Source: Chloroflexia bacterium
GTDB lineage: Bacteria > Chloroflexota > Chloroflexia > QHBQ01 > JADMIH01
Direction of reading: 5' to 3'
Length of the DNA stretch: 6,772 nucleotides
NCBI GenBank assembly: GCA_025927935.1
Contig: JAICKM010000382.1
Coordinates: 1 to 6,772 of the forward strand
Shown here: in pieces, positions 5,061 to 6,772 of the stretch
Layout: each line of letters starts with the position of its first letter
Numbering within the stretch: position 1 is the stretch's first letter
Position numbers and translations under genes: made by a program
The notes under the pieces: model-generated
Seen by the model: the letters and a program-made list of their open reading frames with translations, nothing else
What the model was told of the DNA's origin: nothing
Database searches by the model: none

Positions 5061-5142
5061 GATTGATACTTTTTTGTGACACCACCTCTCGGATTGGTGC
5101 GCCAGGGATGCCGTGGTTATGGCGTCGAAGGGCCTAAGTTGG

Positions 5143-5148
5143 TATACT
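5143..5148 (+). promoter_or_regulatory. Possible -10 element for the chemotaxis receptor gene
   Basis: TATACT is a good -10 match, but the hexamer 17 bp upstream (TGGCGT, 5120-5125) is a poor -35. If used, transcription would begin near 5155, leaving a leader of about 145 nt. An activator or an alternative sigma factor could make up for the weak -35. Confidence 0.3.
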
Positions 5149-5154
5149 ACAGCG

Positions 5155-5299
5155 CGTGAAAGGCGGGCGCCGGATGTGTGCTGCACCGTGCGGATCAGCC
5201 AGGGAACATGGGCGGCGCCGGGTGTATGGGGCCGGATATGGCGGCCCGGGCAATGATTTCACCGCAATAGTCGAGCGCGTGATCTGGTAAAAACCCAGC
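5155..5299 (+). other. Structured GC-rich leader upstream of the chemotaxis receptor
   Basis: GGCGCCG (5166-5172) can pair with CGGCGCC (5213-5219), extended inward by ATGT (5174-5177) with ACAT (5206-5209). A second hairpin pairs GGGCCG (5229-5234) with CGGCCC (5242-5247). No known riboswitch core was recognised, and the c-di-GMP-I consensus in particular was looked for and not found. No convincing gene lies here. Confidence 0.3.
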
Positions 5300-6772
5300 A
5301 TGATGGGACACGGGGACACTGGATTGAGTAGAACCGTATATTCGTTGCCGCGGAAGATCTATGCAGTTGCCGGTGGGTTGGCCGGTATTAGCGTGTTAGT
5401 GCTGGGCCTGTGGCAGCATCCGCTGAACCCGGAGCAATGGCTGTACACGCTGGTACTGGGCCTGCTCGGCTTGCTCTTAGGGGCGATTGGGGCCGTGATA
5501 CCGGGTAGCGTGGTACTGGGTCTCGAAGCTACGGCCTACTACGCCGCGATCCTGACCCTGGGTCCGTGGGCCGCGGGCCTGGTGGCTGTGTTCCCGCCGT
5601 TTGCTCAGTACTGGCGCGACCGCACCATGAGCCAGTGGGCCTTGTTCCGTAATGTGGGCATGTATGCGCTCATGGGGATTGCCGGGGGCCTGGCCTATGG
5701 CCTGGTCGGCGCCGAGCGCCCGCTGACCACGCTGAGCGGGCCGAACTTGCTGGGCTTGTTTCTCGCTCTGCTCGTCGTGCGGGTGGTCAACGATACTTAT
5801 ATCTTCTGGGGCAATGTGCTGGCCGGGGGCGTCTCGCGGGCGATGGGGGTGCAGGTCGAGATACTGGTGCCGGCCTGGGGCGTTGAAGCGCTGGCCTATT
5901 TCCCGGCCCTGCTGACAGCGCTGATCTATACCCGCATCGGCTGGGCCGGGCTGCTGATCTGGCTGACGCTGTTCACGGCCACCGCCGGGCTGCTCTATCA
6001 ACTGACGCGGACTCGTAGCGAGGTGAGCCGCCAGTTGGCCGAGTTGAGCGCGATGAATGCGCGGATGCTGGCGCACAACCGGCTGGAGGCGGCAATGGCC
6101 GAGCGGCTGAGCCAGGCCGCCGAAGAACTGACCGGCTATGCGTCGCGCCTGGCCGCCGCCCTGCATCAGCAACACGCCGCCGTCACCGAGATCACATCCA
6201 CGGTGGAGGAACTAGCCCAGCAGGCGGGCTATATTGCCGACGCGGCGGGCGCCGTGGACAGCACCTCCGAGGCGGCGCTGGTCACGGCGAGCCGCGGGCA
6301 GGAAGCAGCGGCGGGCAGTGTGCAGGCTATGACCGAGTTGGAGCGCCATGTTCAGGAGATGCACCAGCGCATGAGTGTCCTGGAGATGCGCTCCCGGCTG
6401 ATTCATCGTGCGCTCCAGACGATCAACAACATCGCCGATGAAACCCACTTGCTGGCCTTGAACGCGACGATTGAAGCGGCAGGCGCGGGCGGCCAGGGGC
6501 GGCGGTTCTCCGTGGTGGCCCAGCAGATCAATGCCCTGGCCGACCAGGCGTTGCGCGCCGCCGGCGATATCCGGGGCACCGTGCGCGAGATCGAGGCGGC
6601 GACCGCCGACACCAAGCAGGTGATCGAGCAGGGGCTGACCGAGACGCGACGCTATACCGGCCAGGTGGACGAGGCGCAACGCTCCATCGAGGTCATCCTG
6701 GGCGCCGTGGGCCGCGCGAGCGACATGGCCCAGCAGATCCGCCAGGCGACTGAGCAGCAGACCCAGGCCAGC
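5300..6772 (+). CDS. Methyl-accepting chemotaxis protein with polytopic N-terminal membrane domain (3' partial)
   Basis: The frame is open from a stop at 5288-5290 to the right edge (491 codons). ATG 5300 and ATG 5303 are possible starts with a poor RBS; TTG 5324, preceded by GGGGA, is an alternative. Hydrophobic stretches at about 20-37, 48-69, 78-100, 115-137, 149-165, 190-210 and 215-235 suggest about seven membrane helices with no large periplasmic sensor loop. A coiled-coil cytoplasmic domain follows: a methylation-helix-like region near EITSTVEELAQQA (297-309), and the hairpin tip NNIADETHLLALNATIEAAG (376-395) leading to GRRFSVVAQQI (400-410). The tip is recognisably MCP, but the near-invariant ARAGE reads AGAGG (G395 for Arg, G398 for Glu), and GRGF reads GRRF. 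MCPs pass signals to CheA/CheW to control motility, or pili in gliding bacteria. The ligand is unknown; sensing within the membrane is an inference. No HAMP domain is evident. Confidence 0.88.
   Translation, partial: MMGHGDTGLSRTVYSLPRKIYAVAGGLAGISVLVLGLWQHPLNPEQWLYTLVLGLLGLLLGAIGAVIPGSVVLGLEATAYYAAILTLGPWAAGLVAVFPPFAQYWRDRTMSQWALFRNVGMYALMGIAGGLAYGLVGAERPLTTLSGPNLLGLFLALLVVRVVNDTYIFWGNVLAGGVSRAMGVQVEILVPAWGVEALAYFPALLTALIYTRIGWAGLLIWLTLFTATAGLLYQLTRTRSEVSRQLAELSAMNARMLAHNRLEAAMAERLSQAAEELTGYASRLAAALHQQHAAVTEITSTVEELAQQAGYIADAAGAVDSTSEAALVTASRGQEAAAGSVQAMTELERHVQEMHQRMSVLEMRSRLIHRALQTINNIADETHLLALNATIEAAGAGGQGRRFSVVAQQINALADQALRAAGDIRGTVREIEAATADTKQVIEQGLTETRRYTGQVDEAQRSIEVILGAVGRASDMAQQIRQATEQQTQAS

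Noticed and set aside
5119..5253. Short plus-strand frame beginning ATG 5119 in the divergent intergenic region
   Set aside because: About 44 codons, no RBS, Trp/Arg/Gly-rich in a way typical of non-coding GC-rich DNA, and it overlaps the candidate -10 element.
5155..5299. Cyclic-di-GMP or other known riboswitch before the chemotaxis receptor
   Set aside because: The conserved core motifs I know (for example CAGGGCAAACC with GGGACGCAAAGCC for c-di-GMP-I) are not present; only generic GC stems are seen.
5477..6679. Minus-strand frames of 232 and 155 codons opposite the chemotaxis receptor
   Set aside because: They are Gln/His/Arg-rich shadow translations of a clear MCP frame on the plus strand.

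Overview
The window is GC-rich bacterial chromosomal DNA. The best guess is a filamentous or gliding Chloroflexota (Chloroflexia-like). The guess rests on a lipoprotein with a Thr/Pro-rich 'TPTPTETP' linker leading into a TolB/PD40-type beta-propeller, a tiny stand-alone SWIM zinc-finger protein, and an intergenic hairpin repeat of the type whose spurious translation reads 'SERSEESP'. This taxonomic call is inference; there is no rRNA or other marker in the window.

Left part (1-3200): a lipoprotein gene already open at the left edge runs rightward and meets a leftward murG-type glycosyltransferase gene. Their two TAG stop codons share the same CTAG. murG is preceded, 24 bp upstream on the same strand, by an unrecognised 205-codon gene with a good Shine-Dalgarno, so the two probably form an operon (hypothetical then murG). 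None of the usual division/cell-wall (dcw) neighbours of murG is visible.

Centre (3200-4330): this holds the most interesting regulatory DNA. A near-perfect sigma70 promoter (TTGACT, 17 bp, TATAAT) is followed about 75-115 nt later by a well-formed intrinsic terminator, and only then by the strong RBS and GTG start of the small SWIM gene. The stretch is either a roughly 118-nt small RNA or an attenuated leader. A possible 18-codon leader peptide ends inside the terminator stem. After the SWIM gene come a terminator-like hairpin, a degenerate 7-bp tandem repeat, and an 85-bp MITE/REP-like element with 29-bp perfect arms.

Right part (4270-6772): a leftward gene for a small lipoprotein with a CARDB-like beta-sandwich has its own promoter (TTGACA, 17 bp, TAAGAT), a 12-bp-arm inverted repeat over the predicted start of transcription, and an intrinsic terminator. 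Diverging from it is a long open frame, cut by the right edge, for a methyl-accepting chemotaxis protein. Its sensor end is a block of about seven membrane helices, and its signalling tip lacks two residues that are nearly invariant in the family.

There is no evidence that these genes form one pathway. The window reads as several short transcription units with well-defined signals. No tRNA, rRNA, CRISPR array, transposase or phage gene was seen.
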